A stretch of 64,000 nt of DNA from an uncultured Spirochaetia bacterium. Its GTDB lineage: Bacteria > Spirochaetota > Spirochaetia > SZUA-6 > Bin103. The notes under the pieces were generated by a model. It was not told the DNA's origin. It did no database searches and was given only the letters and a program-made list of their open reading frames with translations. Shown here one piece after another: positions 9,196 through 17,416 of the stretch. Every line of letters begins with the position of its first letter. The stretch's first letter is position 1. A program made the translations under genes and the position numbers. Where the stretch lies: assembly GCA_958296075.1 (NCBI GenBank), contig CATQHW010000002.1:1178001-1242000 (forward strand). Direction: 5' to 3'.

Positions 9196-10411
9196 CCGCA
9201 ATAGATCGCTAACTACCGCGCGCTCCATTGGAACATTACTCGCCGTCAACATTTTGTTTATCGTTGCCTTCGAGTCCTTCTCCGAAGGCTCAACAACAAC
9301 GGTAAAGGAGATCCACTCTGGCGCAGAACACGTACGAATATCGCGTCAGAGCTGGCTCAGCATACGTGTAATCACCATGGAAACCATGTATAATACAGAC
9401 ACTACAATAAATAATATAGATGATATATTCCGTACGACAGACGTTCCGAATCTCGAGTATATCTGGTACGAAGACCGGGACTCAAAGGCCAACGATTGCA
9501 AGATGTGCGCAGCATCTTGGCGTTGTTTTTTCGGCGTTATACAGAAGCCGTGCTTCGAGAACGCCCGCTCTTTGAAGGCGGATGTATCTATATACCTGGT
9601 ATCTTATTTCCCTAGTTTCGATTTCCCTAGACCTCTGGACGATTTCCCTAGACCTCTGGACGATTTCCCTAGACCCCCGGACGATTTCCCTAGACCCCTG
9701 GACGATTTCCCTAGACCCCTGGACGATTTCCCTATACCTCTGGACGCTTCAGTGCCCGAATCAGCGCCCGAAAATACGGTCCGCAAGCCCAGGTTCCTCT
9801 CGCTTCTGTCCAGTATTTTGAATCTGCGCTCGAAGGAAAGCCTCTATTATAATGGCAACGAACTGATAACCGAAGGGGGATCGTGGAAAGAACTGCCCGA
9901 CGGGAGACTCGCCCAGACCGACGATAGCGCATCGATCGCTGCCGCGATGCTTGCAGCGGGCATTCCGGGCAAGGCAGAGTACTCATTCGAACTCTCCTAC
10001 ATCGGCGGCCTTGACGACAACGCTATAGGATTCGGCGTCATCGTGCCCGGTTTCGCCATGGGTTTGGTCTGGGATCCCGTCAATTGGGGGGGATTTGGGT
10101 GGCGCGCACAGGTTTATAACGCCGACGGCGACCTTCACCAGTACGGCGGCACCACCTACGATCTTGAGATTTCTGCGGAGCACGTCGAACGAATCAACGC
10201 GGAAATGGTGGTGAACAAACCACTGGAGGTTCGCATTCGCGTTGACTTCAGTAATGGCGACGTGTGGATCAAAGACCCTTTCGACAGCACCACATGGTGG
10301 GCGTTCACGCTCGGTCGCTCGCTAGAGGAGTACGGCCATAACATGATTGGCTTTGGCACAATATCTGGGGCCGCCAGCTTTGACAAGTTCTCCGCAACGC
10401 CGCATCCATAG
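9164..10411 (+). CDS. Hypothetical membrane-anchored protein with Pro/Asp repeats and lectin-like domain
   Basis: A 415-aa protein not recognised as any named family. The ATG at 9164 has a purine-rich site (GAGGAAGGA, 9148-9156) before it and overlaps the upstream gene. A single N-terminal hydrophobic helix (about 22-38, GTLLAVNILFIVAF) suggests a membrane anchor or uncleaved signal. A region with Cys residues (KANDCKMCAASWRCFF) follows, then six tandem heptapeptides of the type DFPRPLD, probably an extended stalk. The C-terminal 170 residues are beta-rich (EYSFELSYIGGLDDNAIGFG, WWAFTLG, MIGFGTISGAASFDKFSA), with the look of a concanavalin/LamG-type sandwich. A surface-exposed carbohydrate-binding role is possible but unproven. 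GC is low relative to the window. Confidence 0.6.
   Translation: MGKRKYMTGNNRNRSLTTARSIGTLLAVNILFIVAFESFSEGSTTTVKEIHSGAEHVRISRQSWLSIRVITMETMYNTDTTINNIDDIFRTTDVPNLEYIWYEDRDSKANDCKMCAASWRCFFGVIQKPCFENARSLKADVSIYLVSYFPSFDFPRPLDDFPRPLDDFPRPPDDFPRPLDDFPRPLDDFPIPLDASVPESAPENTVRKPRFLSLLSSILNLRSKESLYYNGNELITEGGSWKELPDGRLAQTDDSASIAAAMLAAGIPGKAEYSFELSYIGGLDDNAIGFGVIVPGFAMGLVWDPVNWGGFGWRAQVYNADGDLHQYGGTTYDLEISAEHVERINAEMVVNKPLEVRIRVDFSNGDVWIKDPFDSTTWWAFTLGRSLEEYGHNMIGFGTISGAASFDKFSATPHP
9620..9745 (+). repeat. Six tandem 21-bp units in coding sequence
   Basis: Six consecutive 21-bp units (9620, 9641, 9662, 9683, 9704 and 9725), each encoding a DFPRPLD-type heptapeptide; a degenerate half unit precedes at 9605. 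Differences are mostly C/T changes. The 21-bp period keeps frame, so copy-number changes would only lengthen or shorten the Pro-rich stalk. Confidence 0.9.
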
Positions 10412-10734
10412 GAAATTAGGTCTCCACGGCGCTCCCTGCCGGCAGTTCGGGTCGCGATTAGTCGGGCTGTTAGGCGACGGCCACGGACCGAGGTAGCCGT
10501 TGTCGGCTTGGAACGCGACCAGCTCGCTTGACCACCATGGTGCACAATCGAAGACATGAAAGAATCGATTGTGTAGACCGAGGGCGAGCATCTCGAGTCG
10601 TGAAAGTGGCGCTATGCTGATACTTCGCGACACCTTGGTGCACGATTACGTGTTAATCCACTAGCCAGCAATTCTCCACGCCCGGGTCGCGGCGGGGCTC
10701 CCGTGCCGGCCCGTGAGGCACCCCCCGCCCCCGG
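10412..10734. other. Non-coding interval
   Basis: No convincing gene is seen. A possible small inverted repeat is present (CACAATCGA near 10543 and TCGATTGTG near 10564). GC-rich sequence resumes around 10680. The interval separates the AT-richer cassette from the PIN remnant. Confidence 0.4.
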
Positions 10735-11230
10735 CTACATCCCCCACACCGTGATCGGGCCGCCGTCATCCGCTTCTTCGCGCCGGAACAGTCCTTGCCG
10801 GGCGTGCGGTCGAAGATCACCAAGTGGCCTTTGAGCGCGGAGTATAGCGCAAAGGGGATCACTGATGCCGGCCTCCGTCATCTGGTCGAGGACCCACAGC
10901 AGACCGTGACATGCGGCGCCCTCCGAGTTCGCCAGATTCCGCAGCACTCGGTCGCCGGTCAGCACGACCAATCGTTTTGTACCGCAAGAGCAGGGGCGAA
11001 TGCGTCGACAAGCGACAGAGTCGGCCGCCGCCGTCGGTAGGCCCAGCGCCCGGGCCACGCCGTTCCCTTCCAACTCCACCACACGGAGCCCATGCGCAAG
11101 CGAATCATCGCCTCCGTGCGGCCGCATCTCGCGTTCGTACAGCAGATCCGGGACCACCAGTTCGAACGAAAGACGGAATACGGCTCCCTTCAGTGAACCA
11201 CGATCCAAATCGATCATGATGAGATGAATC
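10735..11230 (-). pseudogene. Degenerate PIN-domain gene with compensating frameshifts
   Basis: The minus strand encodes recognisable PIN-domain pieces: IDLDRGSLKGAVFRLSFELV then VPDLLYEREM at the N-terminus, and VLTGDRVLRNLA then HGLLWVLDQMTEAGI near the C-terminus. Between them the open frame reads nonsense. An alternative frame (about 10967-11021) reads LSLVDAFAPALAVQNDW, the expected central PIN helix with its acidic residue. The true protein therefore needs a frame change into and out of this segment. The usual N-terminal catalytic Asp strand is also not intact (KIHLIMIDLD). A further shift is likely near 10850. I judge it a pseudogene of a PIN ribonuclease. Confidence 0.65.
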
Positions 11231-11262
11231 TTACGGCGGTCGCCTTTTCGTGAGGTGATCCA

Positions 11263-11551
11263 GTCAGCAGGCCAGTCCGTACAGTCTCGCGCAGCCGCGC
11301 AGCCGCACGCGGATCACCAGTGCGCGGCCGACCTGCGGTTGTCGGCGGGCGGTGCCGATGATCCGCGACAGGTCGCGCCGGCCGGCCCAGCTCACCACGT
11401 GGTCGAGCGAGTCGCCGGTAACCGGGTCGCCGCTCTGGCAGTCGACCAGCTCCACGGCGATCGAGCCGGCCAAGGCGTCCGCGTTCAGGCTCAGCTCCGG
11501 GCGGGCAAAGGCGATCAGCGACGTGGTCAGCGTCCCTTCGGCTCCGTCCGC
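11263..11551 (-). repeat. Copy of the 3' end of the 17418 hydrolase gene
   Basis: This 289-bp segment repeats 17417-17738 in the same orientation almost base for base and encodes the last roughly 95 residues of that hydrolase, down to the same stop. It lacks 33 bp present in the other copy; the missing piece is bounded by the direct repeat ACCGGGTCG, a typical slippage deletion. No start or N-terminal domain accompanies it. With 17417-17738 it brackets the NACHT island. Confidence 0.85.
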
Positions 11552-11599
11552 TTGCTCGAAGATGCCGGCCAGCGGGTCGGGCCGCCGGCGCAGACCGGC

Positions 11600-12643
11600 T
11601 TATCCAGGCCGGCTGACGTCGATGACGACGACCGAGATCCGGCGGCGCTCCTGGTCCGTGAGGGACTCCTTCAGGCGGTTCTCAAGCTCGGACGGATCGG
11701 CAGGAAGAGCGCCGCTGGCCGGCGGTTGCGTATAGCCCCCGAACCATAACACCACGTAGATGCCGTGACCGCCGGTGGCCGGATCGATCGTGTACTGCGC
11801 GATCAACTGGGTGCGCGCGGCGCGCCAAAGGTCCCGATGTCCGTTTTTCTTGATCTCTACCGGCGCCTGGAAGTCCCGGTATGCGATGCGGATATCGGCC
11901 CGCTTGTCGTTGGCGTATTGTCCTTCCGGCTGCGCGTCCACGCCCCTCGGAAGGAGGTGTCGCAGATCGGACAACAACGCGTCACGACAATGGTCTTCGT
12001 GCTTGGGAGTCGGTTCTCTGTCGCTCGGCTCGTTCCAGTACTGGCGCCAGTCGTCGGTATTCCCCGTTCGTATTACGCGCGCCAACTCGGACAGCAGATC
12101 GGTCACCAGCGCTGCCAAGTCGCCGGCGTTGGCGGGCGCGCCGCCGCTCAACGTCTTGCATATCTCGTCGGCCGAGGGATGGCGGTACTCGGCGTCGCGG
12201 CGGAGCGCCCGCTGGCGGTCGAGAGCGGCACGCAAGTAGCAGCGCCATGGCCTGAGCTCTCGGTTCGATGCGAGCTTGTCCAGCGCATGGCCGCTTTCAC
12301 GATCGCCCCGCGCCGCAAGCGTCTGCACCAGGGAGCCGAATTGCGACCGAGGATCGCGAAACGACGGAAGCTCCGGATTGGCGGTAGCGGACTTCGTGAT
12401 CGATATGCCAAGCAATTCGATGATCCACGCCAGTACCGCAGTGGGCTGCCGGTCGGCCGGGACTGCGCGGTCGCTGCACACGAAGCGCACCAGCTCGTCG
12501 ATGAGTCGCTCGCGGCTGCCGATGAACTCCTGCAAACGACTCAGGTACCGATCCAGGGCAATCGACTGAATTTTTGGGGGATGACAAGCGTGGTCTGATT
12601 GGTATTCTCTTATAGAGCAATAGCATGGCTCTGGGAGGGGCAA
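11600..12643 (-). CDS. C-terminal PD-(D/E)XK nuclease half of an IS-split NACHT protein
   Basis: The last 314 codons of the split gene. Reading from the insertion point (12543) it begins LSRLQEFIGSRERLIDEL. The frame happens to open at an ATG inside the IS (12643), so a 347-aa chimera could be made. Helical sequence is followed by HCRDALLSDL and then the nuclease-like core KRADIRI...QAPVEIKKNGHRDLWRA...QLIAQYTID, where Asp, Glu-x-Lys and a downstream Gln match the PD-(D/E)XK pattern; GIYVVLWFG is a further core strand. Joining this to the NACHT part at 13829-16847, after removing the IS and one target duplication, restores frame exactly (NPDRY then LSRLQ). Likely effector domain of the original protein; presently disconnected. 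Confidence 0.75.
   Translation of the reverse strand: MPLPEPCYCSIREYQSDHACHPPKIQSIALDRYLSRLQEFIGSRERLIDELVRFVCSDRAVPADRQPTAVLAWIIELLGISITKSATANPELPSFRDPRSQFGSLVQTLAARGDRESGHALDKLASNRELRPWRCYLRAALDRQRALRRDAEYRHPSADEICKTLSGGAPANAGDLAALVTDLLSELARVIRTGNTDDWRQYWNEPSDREPTPKHEDHCRDALLSDLRHLLPRGVDAQPEGQYANDKRADIRIAYRDFQAPVEIKKNGHRDLWRAARTQLIAQYTIDPATGGHGIYVVLWFGGYTQPPASGALPADPSELENRLKESLTDQERRRISVVVIDVSRPG
12544..12552 (+). repeat. Target site duplication, left copy
   Basis: GGTACCGAT, repeated exactly at 13820-13828 on the other side of the insertion sequence. Nine bases is within the usual 8-10 bp for ISAs1-type elements. Confidence 0.88.
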
Positions 12644-13819
12644 GCAGATGAGCGCAGTTCAATCCGCAGATTCCGAGCACACCATCGAGTTCTTGGACAG
12701 CTTCGCCGACCTGGACGACCCGCGCCAACAGGCCAAGGTGCTCTATCCGTTGGAGGAGATCTTGCTGCTGTGTCTGTGCGCGGTGCTCAGTGGCGCCGAT
12801 TGCTGGGTGGATGTCGCCCTCTACGGCCGGCAGCGGCTGGCATTCCTGCGCCGCTTCTTGCCGTTCAAACACGGGGTCCCGTCGCATGACCAACTGGGGA
12901 TCGTGTTCGCCAAGCTGGACGCCAAGCAGTTCCAGAGCTGTTTCATCGGCTGGGTGGAGCGGTTCACGACCGCGGTGCGCGGGGTAGTGGCGGTAGACGG
13001 CAAAACCATGCGCCGTTCGTTCGACCGCGCCGCCGGGCAGGGGCCGATCCATATGATCTCGGCGTGGAGTGCACGCCAACGGCTGGTGTTGGGGCAACGC
13101 AAGGTGGACCGGAAGTCCAACGAGATCACCGCGATCCCGAAGCTGCTGGAGTTGCTGGAGCTCCGGGGTGCGGTGCTGACCCTCGATGCGCTGGGCACGC
13201 AGCGTGCCATCGCCGCCCAGATCGTTGCCCAGGAAGCGGATTATGTGTTGGGGCTGAAAGGAAATCAGGGGACCCTGCACGAAGAGGTGGCGCTGCTGTT
13301 CGACGAACAGCAGGACGGCTTTGCCGGGCACGAGGTCAGCGAGCATCGCACCCGCCAGAAAGACCACGGGCGCTTGGAGACGCGGCGTGTGGTAGCGACC
13401 GAGCAGATCGGGTGGCTGCAGGACAGCCACGCTTGGCCGGGGCTGCGCAGCATCGCGAAGGTGGAGAGCCGGCGTGAGTTGCTGGTCGAGGGCAAGGTCG
13501 AACAGGAGACGCGGTACTATCTGAGTTCGTTGCCGGGCGACGCGGAACAGATCGGCACGGCAGTGCGGAGCCACTGGGGGGTTGAGAATGGGCTGCACTG
13601 GGTGATGGACATGGTATTTCGGGACGACGAGTGCCGCATACGAACCCAGCACGCTCCGGCCAACTTCGCCACCATCAAGCATATGGCCAGCAATCTGCTG
13701 CGGCGCGGCAAGGGCAGGCACAGCATGCGATCCAGTCGCCACCTCGCGGCGTGGAATGAGGACTTCCTCTACTCGCTCCTCACCAAGTAATGCTGCTGCT
13801 GTTCAGTCGATTGCCCTGG
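12553..13819 (+). mobile_element. Complete ISAs1-family insertion sequence
   Basis: A 1,267-bp element bounded by perfect 18-bp terminal inverted repeats, CCAGGGCAATCGACTGAA at 12553-12570 and its reverse complement at 13802-13819, and flanked by a 9-bp duplication. It carries one transposase gene on the plus strand. It sits inside a minus-strand NACHT-nuclease gene and stops translation of the upstream half a few codons into the repeat (PRAID then TGA). Intact ends, target duplication and open transposase frame all suggest a recent insertion. An internal fragment of a related copy lies at about 42803-43025. Confidence 0.93.
12648..13790 (+). CDS. ISAs1-family transposase
   Basis: A 380-aa DDE transposase of the ISAs1 (H-repeat-associated) family. 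Recognisable are the N-terminal helical region (LYPLEEILLLCLCAVLSGAD), the first catalytic Asp in VVAVDGKTMRRS (about 111-122), the second in VLTLDALGTQ (about 177-186) and ADYVLGLKGNQGTL after it. The conserved end carries RSHWGVENGLHWVMDMVFRD with the third acidic residue. Length is as expected for the family and no interruption is seen, so it is probably active. The ATG at 12648 has GGGAGG upstream (12632-12637). Confidence 0.95.
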   Translation: MSAVQSADSEHTIEFLDSFADLDDPRQQAKVLYPLEEILLLCLCAVLSGADCWVDVALYGRQRLAFLRRFLPFKHGVPSHDQLGIVFAKLDAKQFQSCFIGWVERFTTAVRGVVAVDGKTMRRSFDRAAGQGPIHMISAWSARQRLVLGQRKVDRKSNEITAIPKLLELLELRGAVLTLDALGTQRAIAAQIVAQEADYVLGLKGNQGTLHEEVALLFDEQQDGFAGHEVSEHRTRQKDHGRLETRRVVATEQIGWLQDSHAWPGLRSIAKVESRRELLVEGKVEQETRYYLSSLPGDAEQIGTAVRSHWGVENGLHWVMDMVFRDDECRIRTQHAPANFATIKHMASNLLRRGKGRHSMRSSRHLAAWNEDFLYSLLTK

Positions 13820-16800
13820 GGTACCGATCGGGATTCGCTATCGCACCGAACGCCAGCCAGTGTACTCGCTGGGTATCGACTATCGAGGTTCTCTTCAGCT
13901 TGTCCCCGATCAGCCGAAGCGCGGCGTCCTTGTCGTATGAAAGGGCGGCGCGCAGGACCTCGTCGAGCATAGCCAAGCCCTCCACCCGAGCGCAGCGCAG
14001 CGGAAAGGAGCGCAGCAGCGGCAGCGCCGCGTAGCGTGCGACCGCCGCGTATTCCCTCTCGGCAAGTCGGTTGGCGATATCGTCCCCGTACGAGCCGGAG
14101 CGCATCTTGGCCCGAACGGACTGCACGAGTACCTCGGCGGCGATCGCCGGGTCCGTGCGAAGCAGCCGGTGCTCCCGGTCCCGGCTCGTGGAATTGATCA
14201 TCGTGCAAAACTGAAACGCATATGCCCGCCGCAGTTGGCGGTCGTCCAGTTGGCGGAGGTCGTCCATTTCATCGATCCCGGCCAGAAACGGCAGCGCGAT
14301 GGCGTACTGCTCTCCGGCTGCAAGGCTCACGATGTCGCCGGAGTCGGGGAGATCATCCAGTAGCGGCGCGGCGCGCAGCGCCGCCAGCGACGTATCGATC
14401 AGGTACTGATCGCCGTCGAACAGATCGTCAAGCCGTTGACGCGGATCCTCGCCTTGCACGGCGGAAGACCAGCCGAAGTAAACGCTGCCGAGATCGCGCA
14501 GCAATCGCTCAGGGCCTCGATTTCGTCGCAGCGCGTCCACGTGGGCTCGAACGTCATCGACGAAGGCCCGCCGCAGGCGTTCCGTCTCGATCCGGTGACC
14601 ACGTTCGCTCCGCTGAGCATCGAAGTCTTCCGGTCTGAGGTCACAGCGGAGACACGGGGCAAGATGGCGCCGCAACCGCTCGTTCAGACCGGAGCGCTCG
14701 ATGATAATCTCCAGCGACAAGCCGCGATCGTATTCCTGGCCGGCTACCGCCGTGCATGCGTTCCGCAGGTAGTAATCGATCGCTTCACCGGAGTCACAGG
14801 AAGTCGCCTGGTCCAGGCACCAGCGTCCGAAATCGGGTGGAAAGCGTGATCCGTATAGCAGCTCGCGCACTCTGCGGTACGCGACGCCGCCGGAAAAGTC
14901 GCGAACGCACTTCTGGACAACCGCTTTTTGAATACGGGGGCGCTGTTCGAGCCATCTTCGAATGCGCCCCGCTGGCTCCCGCGACGACAAACGTCGTTCT
15001 GGAAACATGTCGACGCTCAACCACGCAATAAGGCGCTCGATGCGGAGTTGGTCTCCCCAGGCTTCGATGCCGCGGGCCAGTATCTCGATCGGAAGGTCCT
15101 GCAGGTGACGGTCTATCAGAGCGGACTTCATGGTCGAGCCGCGTGCAGCCAAGCTATCGAGCAGGTTTGCGACGTCTTTGTCGGTCGATCGAGCGAGCAG
15201 ATCAATATGCCAGAAACGGCTGCCATATTCGAATGTATTACCCTTGTATTCGGTTAGATATCTCCACACTTCGCAGGATGACAGGGCATGAGGGTAGAGA
15301 TGGGTCAAGGCGACATCGGTCAGGTTGTCGTCGTGATCTTCAATTTCACTGCCGAAAATGTCCGCCAGGAGTTTTGTCATGACTCGCGTCACGTCGGGAT
15401 GATCCGCGCGATTATGGACGAATGCCTGCAACGCCATTCGCCGGAAATGCGGCTTGATTTTCTCGTCGTACACGATGCGGAGCAGAGCATCAGTGATCCC
15501 GGCAAGCGGCGTACCATGCATCAGCTCCAGCAATACGAACTGCATCAAGGCGGGATCGGCTTCGATGGAAGACACCAGAATCGTCCTGAATACCGGCTCC
15601 ATCCCAGCGTCGGAGATGGCGCCTATCGCCCATAGGGGCCATTCTTTCGAGTACAATCTCGATGGTTCGCGATGCAGTGATTCCAGCAGAAGTCGCTTGT
15701 CGTCGACGGAGAATTGGCGTACGTCGCCATACGAAATAACGCCGATCGGATCTCGTTCGATAATTTCCCTACGGGTCTGTTTGCATAGGGCCGCGAGCCA
15801 GGCGGACACCCCGCGCTGACCGGTGACGACGATGCCGTCGTCGCCGGTCAAGAAGGCTATGACCCTCTGCGCCGGAAGACCGGCGTCGATGATCCGGGCA
15901 AGGTGCTTGGCGCCGAGAAACTCGGCGATGTACCGGTGAACCGGGACAAGGCGTCCGCGGGAGTCGGTCGTGAACAGTTTGGTGGCGAGCGCCCGATGAA
16001 GAAGAGACGTACCAGGGTACCCGCATCGATTGGGCGCCAAGTAGTCGCCGTCCGCTTGCTGGTCGTCGAGAGCGTACCCGGCGGCGCCGGAGATGGCGAG
16101 AACCGCGCACAGGCGCCCCGCGGCATCGAGGATGTTGGCCGGCGCAAGTGGATTGGAAGCGATCAGATGTTCGTCGTTGCGCTCGTCGATCATGTTCGAG
16201 CATGCCTTCTCGAACAGATCGAGGCGGCTCGCTGGCCAACCGCGCTCGCCGGCAACGACATTCGCCAGCAGGATCAGACTCTGCGGATTGTAGAGCATAC
16301 CATCCACGCCTCGGTCTCGCGCGGTATCGATGAACGCACCGGCGTCGGCGATGTCGGCTCGGTCATTCAAAATCTGCATGACGTCGGTTTCCGACAGTGG
16401 ATCGAGCCGCAGAACCGTGACCGTGGCGCCTTGCGGCGTAACGGACGAGAGATGCGCGCAGTCGTTTTCCCCTCGCCAGTCTGCCGGCCGGCACGAAAGA
16501 CGATAGCGTGGGCTGCCCAGCCGATGGAGGCGCCGGCGAATCTCGTCGAACGGGGTTCGGGCGTCGGGCGTCCCGGCGCGCACTTCATCCAGGCCGTCGA
16601 TAAACAGGGTCTTGTCGCGCCACCTGGAACGGTCGTCCATGTCGAAGGTCGTGAAATCACGGGCCGTGATCAGCGTCGCTCGGTCGCCAAGCGCTTCGCA
16701 TTCGGTGCGGAAGGCGGTGGTCTTGCCGCCGCCCGGGTCGCCGAGGAGCACGTACGCCGGGCCGTCGCGATACGACCGCAACGACCGTGACACCGGCTCA

Positions 16801-16847
16801 TCGCCGTCCCGCCGGAACTCGGTAACGTTCCGAGGGACGATCGACAT
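13803..16847 (-). CDS. NACHT/STAND ATPase half of an IS-split defence-type protein
   Basis: 1,014 codons encoding the N-terminal and middle parts of a large STAND NTPase. The ATG at 16847 is chosen because it overlaps the stop of the upstream gene (TAATG) and leads straight into the domain. Walker A is GDPGGGKT (36-43), Walker B with the NACHT acidic pattern is LFIDGLDEVR (81-90), and RLSCRPADW (116-124) is the following sensor strand. The remaining 850 or so residues are alpha-helical without a named repeat family, the usual ligand-sensing part of such proteins. The last five codons (PRAID) and stop are IS sequence. The original protein continues in the 11600 half with a nuclease-like domain. 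Related proteins are anti-phage sensors; that role is inference. Confidence 0.8.
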   Translation of the reverse strand: MSIVPRNVTEFRRDGDEPVSRSLRSYRDGPAYVLLGDPGGGKTTAFRTECEALGDRATLITARDFTTFDMDDRSRWRDKTLFIDGLDEVRAGTPDARTPFDEIRRRLHRLGSPRYRLSCRPADWRGENDCAHLSSVTPQGATVTVLRLDPLSETDVMQILNDRADIADAGAFIDTARDRGVDGMLYNPQSLILLANVVAGERGWPASRLDLFEKACSNMIDERNDEHLIASNPLAPANILDAAGRLCAVLAISGAAGYALDDQQADGDYLAPNRCGYPGTSLLHRALATKLFTTDSRGRLVPVHRYIAEFLGAKHLARIIDAGLPAQRVIAFLTGDDGIVVTGQRGVSAWLAALCKQTRREIIERDPIGVISYGDVRQFSVDDKRLLLESLHREPSRLYSKEWPLWAIGAISDAGMEPVFRTILVSSIEADPALMQFVLLELMHGTPLAGITDALLRIVYDEKIKPHFRRMALQAFVHNRADHPDVTRVMTKLLADIFGSEIEDHDDNLTDVALTHLYPHALSSCEVWRYLTEYKGNTFEYGSRFWHIDLLARSTDKDVANLLDSLAARGSTMKSALIDRHLQDLPIEILARGIEAWGDQLRIERLIAWLSVDMFPERRLSSREPAGRIRRWLEQRPRIQKAVVQKCVRDFSGGVAYRRVRELLYGSRFPPDFGRWCLDQATSCDSGEAIDYYLRNACTAVAGQEYDRGLSLEIIIERSGLNERLRRHLAPCLRCDLRPEDFDAQRSERGHRIETERLRRAFVDDVRAHVDALRRNRGPERLLRDLGSVYFGWSSAVQGEDPRQRLDDLFDGDQYLIDTSLAALRAAPLLDDLPDSGDIVSLAAGEQYAIALPFLAGIDEMDDLRQLDDRQLRRAYAFQFCTMINSTSRDREHRLLRTDPAIAAEVLVQSVRAKMRSGSYGDDIANRLAEREYAAVARYAALPLLRSFPLRCARVEGLAMLDEVLRAALSYDKDAALRLIGDKLKRTSIVDTQRVHWLAFGAIANPDRYPRAID
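13820..13828 (+). repeat. Target site duplication, right copy
   Basis: GGTACCGAT immediately outside the right terminal repeat of the insertion sequence, matching 12544-12552. Confidence 0.88.
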
Positions 16848-17320
16848 TACGCTTCCTGAAACCATGTAGAGGCGGGCTCCGTCAGGAACTCGTTGAGCGG
16901 GATGCCGTCCGCCCCAACCAGCAGGGAGCGCGAAGACCCGCGGAAACGGTCCATGAACGCATCCAGGCCTCGCTTGTCAGCGCGCCGCGGCGTGCTCTTC
17001 ACTTCGATGGCGACAAGTTTGCGCCCGCGCTGCAGGACGAAGTCGACCTCGCGCGAACCGTCCCGCCAATAGCGGACGCGCGTATCGGAAGCCGCGGTGT
17101 TGCATAGATGCGCTCCCACGGCGCTCTCCACCAAACGGCCCCAGAACGTGCGGTCAGCCTGCGCCTCGGCGAAGGAATAGCCGGAGCCGGCGGTCATCAG
17201 GGCGGTGTTGAGCACGTTGAGCTTGGGGCTGGAAGCGCGGCGCGACACGGCGCTACCGGAATACTTCTGCAAGCCGGCGACCATGCCGGCGTTCCCCAGC
17301 AGGTCAAGATAGCGCGCCAT
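16847..17320 (-). pseudogene. C-terminal fragment of a DUF4143 ATP-binding protein
   Basis: 157 codons matching only the C-terminal DUF4143 part of the AAA_14-DUF4143 family. RYLDLLGNAGMVAGLQKYSG and RRASSPKLNVLNTALMTA are the linker and first conserved block; FWGRLVESAVGAHL and GSREVDFVLQRGRKLVAIEV are the conserved nuclease-like core (Glu-Val-Asp, Glu-Val-Lys). The N-terminal ATPase domain of about 200 residues with Walker motifs is absent, and a strong palindrome (17327-17371) sits at the break. Its stop overlaps the NACHT start by one base, so it may still serve as a translational leader for the NACHT gene. Function of the fragment itself is doubtful. Confidence 0.72.
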
Positions 17321-17326
17321 GATGAT

Positions 17327-17371
17327 CGGAATGTAATCTATTGAGTGATTTTACTCAATAGCTACATTCCG
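17327..17371. repeat. Long imperfect palindrome
   Basis: CGGAATGTA (17327-17335) pairs with TACATTCCG (17363-17371), and CTATTGAGT (17338-17346) pairs with ACTCAATAG (17353-17361) around a GATTTT loop; only two bases versus one fail to pair in between. It lies exactly between the truncated DUF4143 gene and the end of the hydrolase gene. It could be an operator, a bidirectional hairpin or the edge of a mobile segment. Confidence 0.75.
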
Positions 17372-17416
17372 CAGTGCCGTCGGATCGGCGTGTAGACGAG
17401 TTGACGTGGGCACCAC

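Noticed and set aside
9605..9745. Regular 21-bp repeats as a possible CRISPR array
   Set aside because: Units are directly contiguous with no spacers, keep reading frame and encode a heptapeptide repeat.
10542..10573. CACAATCGA/TCGATTGTG inverted repeat as a terminator
   Set aside because: Loop is long, there is no T tract, and it is over 120 bp past the nearest stop codon.
12553..13819. The 18-bp inverted match around 12.55 and 13.8 kb as a gene-level inverted duplication
   Set aside because: It is the terminal inverted repeat of the IS; the adjacent 9-bp direct repeat explains the rest.
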